NCBI GenBank assembly: GCA_031216445.1
Contig: CM062213.1
Span: forward strand, 15,315,501 to 15,379,500
Direction: 5' to 3'
DNA length: 64,000 bases
Origin: Lateolabrax maculatus
Taxonomy: Eukaryota; Chordata; Actinopteri; Acropomatiformes; Lateolabracidae
Shown here: positions 47,301 to 56,700 of the stretch, one piece after another
How positions within the stretch are numbered: the first letter of the stretch is position 1
How the letters are laid out: each line of letters begins with the position of its first letter
Program-made: the position numbers and the translations under genes
Notes under the pieces: generated by a model
The model's input: only the letters and a program-made list of their open reading frames with translations
The model's database searches: none
What the model was told of the DNA's origin: nothing

Positions 47301-50208
47301 GTACCTCAGAAACTGCCCTCATACAGCAAGAGGTGAGACAGCAATGAGTTGTCTACCTTTACAGCATTTATATATGGATGATTTGATCTCTTGAATTTTA
47401 TGTGATGGCTATGTTAAAGGATAAGTCTGGTGATATTCTATATTTTCTTGTTGTCAACAAAGTCCATGAAGAAACCGAATACCTATAATAAATTAATCTT
47501 ACTAATAAGAATGTTGTATGGTGAAGAATGCAGACTACCATCTACCTAGCAATTAATGCATTTCAAAGTACTGAAAAGTTTATTCCTTCCTCTTGTTTTT
47601 TTAATTAATTCCGTCCCTGTCCTTTCCAGGCCAGACCTACTTAAGTCAGAGGTCATCCTCCCCAAACTGGACTCATCCATGACCCAGGTCACAATCCCCA
47701 ACAAGGGCTCTACCTCCCCCGGCCGCTCACGCAGAGGAAAACCCCGCTACAGGAAGGCTGGTAAAGGCAGTAGCGGGGACTTGGCTCAGCTGAAAGCCAC
47801 TCTGTCCTCTTCATTAGCAATGGTCAACGCCACCACATCCGTTCCCAGCCACAAGCAGCATCTAGACCCCAGTGCAGCCATCAGGGGCCTCCAGCACGAT
47901 CTGCTGCTCAAGAAGATGTACTCCTCGAGCCCGGATCTCATTTCAACCACTTTGGAAGCCGAAGGCCGGAGGAAGGGTCAGGTCCGGCCGGGGCTGGACA
48001 GAGCAGGCAGCCAGAGCGCCTCAGCCGGGCTGGGGGAGAGCAGGGGGACCGGAGGCCCGGAGGAGGGTCCGGATGTGGGCGTGGGGACCGATGACCTGGC
48101 GGAAACACCTCCACGCAGTGACACGCCCAGCGAGGATGCAGCTTCTATTCCGTTCTCCAGTAGCCCAGAGTCGCCGTGTGGCAGGGGGGCAGCCGCGGGG
48201 AGGGCGTCTGTGCTCGGGAACCCCCGTGTCTCCCACGAGGGTGAGGAGAAGGAGGACGGGACGGTGATCACGCGCTCGCCCAGGAGTCAGCGTCTCACAC
48301 CTGCAGCACTGCTCTACAGGGCAGCAGTCACACGCAGTCAGGTGAGGCTTCAGCAGCATTGTGCGAGGACACAGTTAGACAAAGCATTGGCCCACTTTCA
48401 CAGAATTATTTTGACTTCTGCGTTATATGGGAGCAAAGATTAATTAGCAGTGAGAGGCTTTGGGGAAATACAACCATTCTGATTTCATTTGTTGCCAGTT
48501 AAGCAACATACAGTGGGCCAAATATTTTCCTGCCTCTATCCCTGTCTCCGTCTTCACTTAACCCCCTGTTCAAATCAGCATCTGGAGAAGTGTCAAAAAG
48601 CAGAAAAAAGCTGCCATGCTATGATGATTTCATTGTTTCGCTGTGATAATTGACACTGATGAAGTCTTTAATCTACCGAATATAATCACCATCCTTTTAT
48701 AGATGCTATGGTACAAATAAAGATAAACCATAGATAGATTCAAGTGTTTAATTACAGGCCACTTAATTAGTAGTTCATTTCTGCCCCCTGTGCGTAGTGG
48801 ATTTGTCAGTATTGGTAGTTTCAACTTCAACTGCCTGTTTAATATGTGTTAGCTCAGGCTATTTAAAAGTAGCAAAAGACGCGGATGATTCAGTGATCCC
48901 AAAACTCTCCATCGGAAAATGGTACCATGCACAGTACGTACCCAGGGTGTCATCAGAGTCATGTCTTACCAGACGGCTCAGGAATCTTGGCAGGAATGAG
49001 GGTAATTAGCGTGCGGTGTGCGCAGAAAAGTGAAACATCGGGGCTTTATACATACTGTGTTTTTCTTGGCAGAGACGTGGAGTGTCATCAGAGGAAGAGG
49101 AAGGAGAAGTGGACAGTGAAGTGGAGTTACCAAGGAGACGGTAAGAGTTAAATATAATTATTTAAGATCTACTGTATTCGCATTTCCATCTGTTAATCCA
49201 TACAAAATAGTTCATGTGTTCATCTTCCTAACACAAATTCAAAATTACATTTTAAAGCCCCCACACAGCCATGGTGCACCCACATATGTGTTTTCAGTCG
49301 TTTAGCCTGATTACACCTCAGTGTGTGCAGGGCCTTTAACACACAGTATGTGAATATAAGCAACAAACAATTATGCAAGTGTGATCCTTATATTCAGCCA
49401 CAGTGTAACGTCAAATGTGGCTGAAGAGGCACAAACCTAGATATGAGCTTTAATTTTTTTTTGCATGAATGTTATCAAATTGTTTTTACGTTCACCTGGC
49501 CCAGTAGAATTCATACTGCCACATGTTGGGTTCGAATGTGCCTGTGAGTCTGTGTCATCAGACAGTGTTGGTCATTATACTGTATATGTACTCTTTCCCA
49601 TCGTATTCCCACTCAGGCGCCCTGTGAGCATGACCAAGTGCCAGTCCCTGTCCACCTTCAGCTCAGAGAACTTGTCGGTCTCGGACGGCGAGGAGGGAAA
49701 CACCACTGACCACTCTCACAGCGGCACACCGGACGTGGTCAGCACCAACACCGACGAGCGTCTGGACGACAAGAGCGACGACCTGCTGTCTCAGGGCTCG
49801 GAGATTCCCGCTGACCCATCTGACCCAACCCAGCTGGGCTCTGATGGGTTATCTGAGAAGGAAGCTATTCTTCGACAAGTCAAGACCCAGCTCGCCAGTA
49901 ATGACCATAATTACGAGGTAGGCTGCAGAGAGGGAATAAAGGGGGAAATATGATATAGACTGATATGTAGAGGCATACACACGTAACTGAAAGATAATCA
50001 AAACGTAATTGCTGACAGATAATAAGATGCAGACAATAGGTCAGAATCTGCTTTTGTATTCAACATTTAAGAGTCTATAGCTGTTTCAACTCAGATAATT
50101 CATGTGTTTCCTCCAAACCAGGGCCTGTACGATGACTCGGACTGTGACAGTGCAGAGCTGGACCATTCAGGCAGTGCAGAGCCCAGCCAACCTCCAACCA
50201 ACTGGTGA
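37824..50208 (+). CDS. map3k12: Dual leucine zipper kinase DLK (MAP3K12)
   Basis: DLK is a cytoplasmic/axonal Ser/Thr kinase that activates MKK4/MKK7 and thus JNK and p38, and drives neuronal injury responses. Thirteen coding exons join in phase: 37824-38316, 40973-41156, 41275-41466, 41984-42142, 44007-44165, 44437-44545, 46292-46401, 46603-46719, 47195-47332, 47630-48341, 49073-49140, 49617-49917, 50122-50208; 942 codons (human 859 or 892). Seen: N-terminal block MALIHEPRAPSPS and DLTPTQCVLR as in MAP3K12, then [20 protein letters not shown]; kinase domain with glycine loop GSGAQG (181-186), VAVK Lys201, HRDLKSPN (Asp285), DFG at 303-305 and APE at 327-329; two leucine-zipper/coiled-coil segments (433-508); MEKLMKKRNVPQK; a long Ser/Pro-rich region; LTPAALLYRAAVTRSQ; acidic SSEEEEGEVDSEVE; and FSSEN. 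All catalytic residues are present. The N-terminus and LTPAALLYRAAVTRSQ separate it from MAP3K13, but the C-terminal SDGLSE (889-894) is MAP3K13-like. Its 3' end faces pcbp2. Confidence 0.96.
40162..40641. mobile_element. Foldback MITE copy in map3k12 intron
   Basis: Starts 'TTAAAGGAATAGTTACACAT' and ends '...TTCTTTTAAAG', an inverted pair. The left arm 'CTAAAGCTCACTAATTCGCA...GTACAAAAAACCAAAGTGTA' and the right arm 'CTTTATGCTAAGCTAAGCTA...ATGAGAGTGGTATCG' match the two arms of the 54033-54620 copy. Non-coding. Confidence 0.65.
40973..41156 (+). CDS. map3k12: map3k12 coding exon 2
   Basis: Residues 165-226: start of the kinase domain, glycine loop and catalytic Lys201. Acceptor CAACCTCAG, donor GTAAGG. 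Confidence 0.95.
41275..41466 (+). CDS. map3k12: map3k12 coding exon 3
   Basis: Residues 226-290: hinge (MEYCAQGQLYEVLRAG) and catalytic loop HRDLKSPN. Acceptor ACTCTCAG, donor GTGAGT. Confidence 0.95.
41984..42142 (+). CDS. map3k12: map3k12 coding exon 4
   Basis: Residues 290-343: [20 protein letters not shown] activation segment and MAPEVIRNEPVSEKVDIW. Acceptor CATTCCAG, donor GTAGGT. Confidence 0.95.
44007..44165 (+). CDS. map3k12: map3k12 coding exon 5
   Basis: Residues 343-396: SFGVVLWEMLTGEVPYKDVD and the IIWGVGNNSL segment of the C-lobe. Acceptor TTCTGCAG, donor GTGAGC. Confidence 0.95.
44437..44545 (+). CDS. map3k12: map3k12 coding exon 6
   Basis: Residues 396-432: end of the kinase domain (CKPRNRPSFRQILLHLDIAS, then ADILSTPQETYF). 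Acceptor TTCACAG, donor GTAAGC, phase 0. Confidence 0.95.
45651..45674. repeat. (CA)n microsatellite
   Basis: Twelve AC units followed by GTGTGC, in the map3k12 intron after coding exon 6. Confidence 0.9.
46292..46401 (+). CDS. map3k12: map3k12 coding exon 7
   Basis: Residues 433-469: AEWRDEVRHHFEEIKSEG, the start of the first leucine zipper. Acceptor TCTCACCAG, donor GTTAGC. Confidence 0.94.
46603..46719 (+). CDS. map3k12: map3k12 coding exon 8
   Basis: Residues 469-508: [20 protein letters not shown] and the LQLEIKEKELL zipper. Acceptor CTCCCCACAG, donor GTATGA. Confidence 0.94.
46738..46985. mobile_element. Dispersed repeat with 'AAAGTACTCACCCCCTTGGA' start
   Basis: The opening words 'TATAAAAAGTACTCACCCCC', 'GGAAGTTTTCATGTTTTATTG' region and 'ATTGAATCAAAGGGAATTTA' belong to a very common fish repeat known to me from intron annotations. 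The class is not certain. It starts 19 nt after the donor of coding exon 8. Confidence 0.5.
47195..47332 (+). CDS. map3k12: map3k12 coding exon 9
   Basis: Residues 508-554: linker with MEKLMKKRNVPQKLPSYSKR. Acceptor AAACACCAG, donor GTGAGA. Confidence 0.93.
47630..48341 (+). CDS. map3k12: map3k12 coding exon 10
   Basis: Residues 554-791, the largest exon: RPDLLKSEVILPKLD, SPGRSRRGKPRYRKAGK, LQHDLLLKKMYSSSPDLIS and LTPAALLYRAAVTRSQ around a low-complexity Gly/Ser/Pro core. Acceptor CCTTTCCAG, donor GTGAGG. Confidence 0.95.
49073..49140 (+). CDS. map3k12: map3k12 coding exon 11
   Basis: 68 nt, residues 792-814: RRGVSSEEEEGEVDSEVELP, the acidic conserved block. Acceptor CTTGGCAG, donor GTAAGA. 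Confidence 0.94.
49617..49917 (+). CDS. map3k12: map3k12 coding exon 12
   Basis: Residues 814-914: TFSSENLSVSDGEEGNTTDH, STNTDERLDDKSDDLLSQGS and the SDGLSEKEAILRQVKTQL segment. Acceptor CACTCAG, donor GTAGGC. Confidence 0.95.
50122..50208 (+). CDS. map3k12: map3k12 coding exon 13 (terminal)
   Basis: Residues 915-942 and TGA: GLYDDSDCDSAELDHSG, matching the DSDCDSTELD end of human MAP3K12, then a fish tail ending PTNW. Acceptor CCAAACCAG. Confidence 0.93.
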   Translation, partial: GLYDDSDCDSAELDHSGSAEPSQPPTNW

Positions 50209-52440
50209 AAATCTGACACCTCAACCCACTCAAACACCTGCAGATCCAACCTGTGAATGTCTCTTTTACTCTCAGACCATAGTCACGATGAGGGACATTG
50301 CAGAGAGGCAGGAAATGAAGGCCTGTCTCCTTCATCACGAGCAGGAACACAAAACAAATCCTTGGTGAGTGTTCTCAAAAACCTGATATCCCCAGAAAAG
50401 AAACCTACAGAAAATCCCACTCCTTTTGAGATAAATGCATCACGGTGATGTGAAACTGAATTGGGGCACTAGCCGAGCTGACAGAGCGGCAGCCCCATCT
50501 GCTCCCTCAATAGCAACTGGCCCAAGATCAGCTTTGCAAAACCATTCAAATAACACCTCAGCAACAGAGGCCTCAGTCAAAGAGGCCATCTACATGACTG
50601 TCTATTAATGTCTGTTGTCATACTCCATGTCGATTTGTATTTTTCTCTCCGTCATGAAAATGTGTCATGTTATTTCACATCGTGTCATATGAAAACATGA
50701 TTATAAAATCCTATCAGGGCTTCTATTATATTTGAATGATTCTGTTGTCAACATTACTGGGGTAGCCACTGATGTTGCTGCTTGCACTTAATTTATGAAA
50801 TGTACTGATTTCCTCATGATCATTGTCATATTGCGTTTCGTCTCAAAACATTATGCACTCACTAATTTATTGTTATTTTACAGTGAATTCATTGATATTC
50901 TTAAAACAATGTTTACATTTTTCATTTGTGTTGTTTACATTTTTTATTTATATTTGTGTCAGGGATTATGTTTCCATTTTCTACTCCTGTGTTTTAATAT
51001 AAATGTAAATATGTGATGTTGTAAAATGAACAAATTTTTAAAATGTGAGATTGTATAATTTAAAGGTGCTGATGTTTCTAATTAGGTGGCGCTAATCTAT
51101 TTGAACCTCAAAAAGCTTATGGTAGTAGAATGTACTGTAGCTGCTGTTCATGTCTGAGCATCAAAACACAGATAAATGAGGAACATGTGAACAAAGAAAA
51201 AGCAATATGTCTGCTCTGGTACAGTATGTCTTGTCGTGTCACAGGACAAAAGAACCACAGCTGAGTTCATTCAGGGCAGACGGGCTTTTTTTCTATTAGT
51301 ATTGCAGTGTTTACTGTATTAAAATGCAATACTATTTTGAAAATCCGTTTCTGGGCATCTGGGGGTGTATATAGCATCAGAAAAGCATGCTTGTGAAAAG
51401 GTTATGGATAGCCTATTGGTCACTGTTGACTCAGATCAAAAGGAAATATTAGACCCTTCCATGGAGAAAGAATGCCTCAAAAGAAAGACTACACATTTCT
51501 GGCAGACATTTAAAGACTCCAGTTTAATGACGGAAGGCATGTGGAGAACAGGGACACAAAACACCAAAAGAGATCTCAGAGTAACAGCAAAAGATGACTA
51601 CATTCATGGTTTTCTGCTCTCACTCAGTTGTAACTTTGCCAGACTTGTGGCCAGTGTACCAGCACAGAAGAGAGATCAGAGTTTAGATCATTCTGGGAAA
51701 CTTAATGTGGCTCACATCCTTTTGTTTGTAGTATTGTTTTAGTAAGTAAATCACAAACCAATCACAGTCTTATCTGTGGCAGGAGCACCTCAAAGAGAGG
51801 CCGGTGATATCATGATTCGTCCACGTTTACTTTTTGCCTTCCCAACAGCAGATTCATTAAGAAGGCAAAGATTTATAAGCCCACAACATGGTTAATCGGT
51901 TTACAGAAAGGTCACTCTGACATTGTCCTCATCAGATGAAATTTTGGCTAACATACGGTCATTTTTCACTAATGTGCAAGGGCTCCTTCGTAATAGACGT
52001 TATGATACATAAAACTCTGGCTTTGATGCTCTTGTGTCCCTTGACAAGCCTTATGTGCGTGTGGTTAAATCTGACTGTACAACAGCACATTACATCCTGT
52101 TCCATTCATTTATGACTGATCAGGTCCAACTCAATAAGCTAGAAATGGCAGCTTGTTTTAATATCTGGTGTTAAGTTTTAAACTTTCCATTTGTAGAGCA
52201 TTTTAAAATGATTGTACCCCCAACATTTAAAGCTAGAAATCCTCCTGCAGGATAAAATGTTGCCAAAAAGCAAACCTACTGCCCTCTAGTGTCTCAATTG
52301 TGGAGGTACTTGTGTTTCCCATGATGCTGATTGAAACAACCCTGTTTGAACTGAAGCGTTTGCTTTTTATACTGCATTATTGTAACTGTACAATAAATAT
52401 ATTTAAGAAACAATTTAAAATAAAAATCAAACCTGTAAAA
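50209..52440 (+). other. map3k12 3' UTR
   Basis: About 2.2 kb without a splice acceptor-donor pair that extends the protein. It ends at the double AATAAA at 52392-52424. A 125-codon open frame at 51365-51742 inside it has no recognisable feature and is regarded as chance. Confidence 0.6.
52392..52424 (+). terminator. map3k12 polyadenylation signals
   Basis: AATAAA at 52392-52397 and again at 52419-52424 on the plus strand, so cleavage is expected near 52415-52445. Confidence 0.6.
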
Positions 52441-52518
52441 TCTCAACTTGTGTGTTCAAAATACTTTAGGTGGTGACAAATTTCTCAAGACAAGTTTGTG
52501 GTTTGAGCATTTCACATC

Positions 52519-52524
52519 TTTATT
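52519..52524 (-). terminator. pcbp2 distal polyadenylation signal
   Basis: Minus-strand AATAAA facing the map3k12 signals; cleavage would fall near 52490-52505. A second minus-strand AATAAA occurs near 53294-53299 and could give a shorter 3' UTR. Confidence 0.5.
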
Positions 52525-53705
52525 TCTGTATTTTTTAAACAATGTTGTGGCACCCAGGTCTACAGTCTCAAAAACGTGCACAAAAGTTTTTCTTTCCTGC
52601 AAATAAAAAATAAAATAAATTCTGACTCGAGCAAAGCAAAGAGCAGGAAACTAGTGTTAACTCAGTCACAACCCTTTCTTTGTCTAGTTCCAGAGCTTCA
52701 ATGATTTCAGTTCTCAGCCTCATCACATTTAATAGACAGTGTCCAGGAGTTATTCCCCCTTTGGTAGTTAAAAAAAAATATTTCCTCCATTTAAAACAAA
52801 TATTCCAACATTTTTTAGTATATATCAGTCTTTACAAAAAAAGCGAGGAGAACCCTCTGCTTTCGATCCCTAGAGCCAAGCCCAAACCCCATAAAACCTC
52901 CCATCCCAGCAAAATATCAACACATGATCTCAGGACCAGGAGAGGGGAAAAACAGGAATGACACGTAGAGGGGCAAAAAGTGACACGCGGAGAAATACAC
53001 ATTTTAAATGATCTGGATAAATTTAACTGCGAGTGTTAGAACATTTGTCGTCATAACCAAATATAATCAGTGACAGTGCATGTACAGCTACGTATTCTTT
53101 GTGACCAGGTGTAATCCATGATACAAGCACTTCAATTGAAAAGGTGACAAAGGGGGAGAATGCGGTGTATAATTAAAGCAAGTGAGTATGGACATAAAAT
53201 GGACAGACCGACTTGTAGAACTGGGAGAGAAAAAGGGGATGTGTATATAAACACAGAATAAAACAGTCACTCTATTCTTATTTTTGATCTTTTTTTATTT
53301 TTCCTTTTTTGTCTTTTCCTTTTTAAAGAAAAAAAACTGACTGTACAGAACTAAATCTATATTCCTATTCAGAGTTTTCCAACTGTACTCCTCTGTGGTG
53401 GCAAAGAAAGAAAAATGGAAGAGAGCGAGGGGATCCATCAAAAAAAAAATGTAATAACAAATCATTAAAACTTCCAACTTGTTTCAAAAAGGGAATTAAA
53501 AACCTAATCGTTTGTTTCTTTTGACTAAAACCAAAACAAAGAAAATAAATAATGCACTCAGCGGATCAAATCAGAGGCAGATGACATGATTTCAAATGAG
53601 GAGGAGGTGGTATAATATATAAACTCTTAAGTTGGATAGTTGCATTGGCTGCTTTATGGTAGCCGATGATATAAAAGTGAGATTTAGTGCAGATGCAGTG
53701 TCTTA

Positions 53706-53742
53706 TCAGTTGGCTGTCAGTCCTGTGGCCTCAGAGGAAAGC
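53706..53742 (-). CDS. pcbp2: pcbp2 coding exon 12 (canonical terminal exon)
   Basis: 37 nt: completes Arg306, then LSSEATGLTAN and TGA, matching the RLSSETGGMGSS end of human PCBP2. Acceptor TTTCTCCAG. Confidence 0.88.
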
Positions 53743-56700
53743 CTGGAGAAACAGAGAGAGACACCCGGAGACCAGGGAGAGAGAGAGAGAATAAGCCATG
53801 CAATCAGACAGACAAGATAAATGTAATTTACTGTATATCACATTATTATAGTAAAATGATAGGTAAGGAGATGATCTGGATTTATTAAAACAGGAAATGT
53901 ATGCTATGATATTTAAAAAAAAAAAAAAAAAAAAAAAATCAGTAGTCCAGTTTGGCCACTCTTCTCGTCAATAAAAACTCAACCAACAGGGTCAGATCTG
54001 AAACAGACACTCGGTTTGGTAATGGAGCTGTGTTGAAGAAATAGTTTAACATCTTGGGAAACACGCTTATTCGCATTTATTTAAGGAGAAGATACACAGC
54101 AGTCGTTTAGCTTAGCATAAAGAATAGAAGCAAGTGGAAACAGCTGGCCCGTCTTTGTCCAAATGTAACGAAATATGACTACCAGCGTCTCTAAAGCTCA
54201 CTGACTGACACGTTGTATCTTGTTTGTTTAATCCATACAAAAAGTTCACTAACATCCTGGTGTCTTGCCGCCACTGTGAGGCTGCCAGGCAAACACGGGA
54301 GAGTCCAGGAAGTCACTGCTCCCAGCCAAGAAATAGTCCGACACATAACCCCCCTAAAACCACAACGTGTCGTTTGTACACTTTGGTTTTTGTACAGATT
54401 ACATAAACACGATAAAATGTGGATCAATTCCTGATCTTTAGTAGTCAGATTTTGTTACCTTTAGACACAGCCAGGCTCGCTGTTCCTCCCAGTTTCCTGT
54501 CCTTGTGTTTACTTAAACAAACTGCCTACTGGCTCTAGCTACATATTTACTGTACAGACTGAGTGGTAATAATCTTCTCATCTAACTCTTTTCCCAAAGT
54601 ATCAAACTCATCTTTTAAAATGAAGCTAAACTGGTTGGATGTTTTTGTAATTTTGCTAAATAAAATTATCTAAATTAGGGTGGTTTGGTGCCTTTGATAC
54701 CTGAGGGCAGATTTACTTGGAATTGAAATTACAATTGCTTTTTACATAAGCAGAAAAACAATAAAAATCATGATACATATGCTCTTCATTATGACCGCTA
54801 ACAATAGTCACTTAAAATTCACTACAAGAAAATTCCCATAAATACAATGTGACATCTTTAAGAGAGCCGCTACCTGAGCAGAGCTTACACAAAGAGAAAT
54901 GCTTCAGTAAATCAGTGAAATAATTCACTGGCCATGCTAAGTTCAAAGTCATTTAAAAATATAACGCACTCAACATGTCATTTCTTTAAGAGACAGGCCA
55001 AATCAAGCTACAGATATCTATTTTATAAATATGGCAGCAACCATCTGTCTGGCTGTGGAACACTTGTTTGTGTGCATTCGTTTTGTGTAGTAAGCGTGGC
55101 GTGGCATAGCCAGATACAAAAGCAAGTGCAGGTACAGACAACAAAAGAGCATTGTCAGTACTTTAGTAGTAGATGACTTATGTTTCCTTCGTTAGTAAGG
55201 GGAGAGCCTTCGCCTTTTAGACTTGGAGCTCAGCTCTGGGGCGATTTTGGGCTCAGTGGGCATTGGGTGTGCAGGGTTACTGGCCCCGCTGACAACATGG
55301 AGGGCCAGGAGAGGGAGGGGCTTGAGACTGAGGAGACTTGACACACAGGCAGGAGAGCTGGGGAGCAGGGAATCAGTGGAGGAGGAGGAGGAGGAAGAGG
55401 AGGGAGGAGGCGGCCCTGGAGCCAACAAGGACAGAGGGATGGAGGCTGAGGGGGGCACCACACAGGAGGAAGAAGAGGAGGAGGAGGAAGAGAAGGAGGA
55501 GGTAGCAGCAGAGGAGGTGGTGGTAGTAGTAGTAGTAGTGGTAGTAGTAGTAGTAGTAGTAGAGGTGGAGGGAGGGCACAGGCTGGTCTGTTCAGGGTTC
55601 AAGGAGGAGGAGGAGGGAGGAGGTTTAGAGGACTCTACACTGTAGAAAGAGAGACAAGGAGAGAGGGACAACACAGTCGGGATGGGTCACAGGGCAGGCT
55701 GGTGAGCAATGGGTTGGGGGGGTGAGGGGTAGGAGGGGTGTGTGGGGGAATCACTCAGGGATGTGATCAAAACACAAGACAAAAAGCATCATTAGAAATT
55801 AATGCGTCAATCCAAAAATGAATTAAAAAAGGGAAATAAATAAATAAATTAAATAAATAAAAATCACATCTCTAGTGATGGATCAATGTGGAGCTCAGTG
55901 AAGGGCAGAATAAAAGAAAAAACACAAGTGCAGACTGACAGAGAGCTAGCAACACCAAAGTCGTGATTAGCCGTAGCCCAAAAATACCATTAACCTAATC
56001 ATTTGAATTTGAACACAAATCCAAACTAGAAAAACCGATGCAGCAGGTGGGTCAGTTATGTATTTGCATGATATAAGGAGCATAAACTATTTTATTGTGC
56101 TATGGATGACTGTAGTATTGTGACATGAGGAGAAAAATGATCAGGTAGGCCAATGTTAGTGAAGTTCTTTCTTGAACATTTATACACTACACTTTAATCA
56201 AACTGAACTGTTGTGGACAAACTATTTTCCTTAAAAAGGGAAACTAAATTTAAGCCTGTGACGGAATTAATCACCTGTTGGAAACTAACGTAGTATATAA
56301 CTGATTATCTCACCTGGCATTGATGAGGTACTCCGCCAAACTGATGCTGGCAGGTGAGCCTGTGATGGTGACCTGGCGGTCAGTCGATCCATCCACTGGA
56401 TTTGCAATCTTGATCTGGGCGCCCGACATTTGCCTGATCTCGTTGATCTTAGCTCCCTGGCGGCCGATGATGCACCCAATAAGCTGTAGAGGAGAGGAGC
56501 AGCCAAGTCAAAAGATAGGAATGCTTAACAGACCCTGAATTACAATGAACACATGTTTCTGGTAAAGTTTGCAACTTGGAATCAACAAGCTTGAATAAAA
56601 GGATTTTATACATGAAAGGTGGTACCCAAGTTTTACTTTTGTGTTTTTAATCCCAGTCAAACAACATTGACTTTTTGAAACACTTACATCATTTGGAATG

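Noticed and set aside
47872..48271. Long frames on both strands overlapping map3k12 coding exon 10
   Set aside because: Shadows of the GC-rich coding exon; the frame matching DLK is the one that joins its neighbours in phase.
37824..50208. Assignment of the kinase to map3k13 (LZK)
   Set aside because: The C-terminal SDGLSE and DDLLSQ are MAP3K13-like, but the N-terminal HEPRAPSPS/DLTPTQCVLR block, LTPAALLYRAAVTRSQ, the DSDCDSAELD end and the pcbp2 neighbour all fit MAP3K12.
51365..51742. 125-codon plus-strand frame after map3k12
   Set aside because: Lies within the 3' UTR, no ATG at its start, no similarity to the kinase or to any family I know.
55223..55645. 140-codon plus-strand frame with long poly-Glu and poly-Val
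   Set aside because: It is the complementary reading of the CCT/ACT repeats of the possible pcbp2 exon; composition is dictated by trinucleotide repeats.
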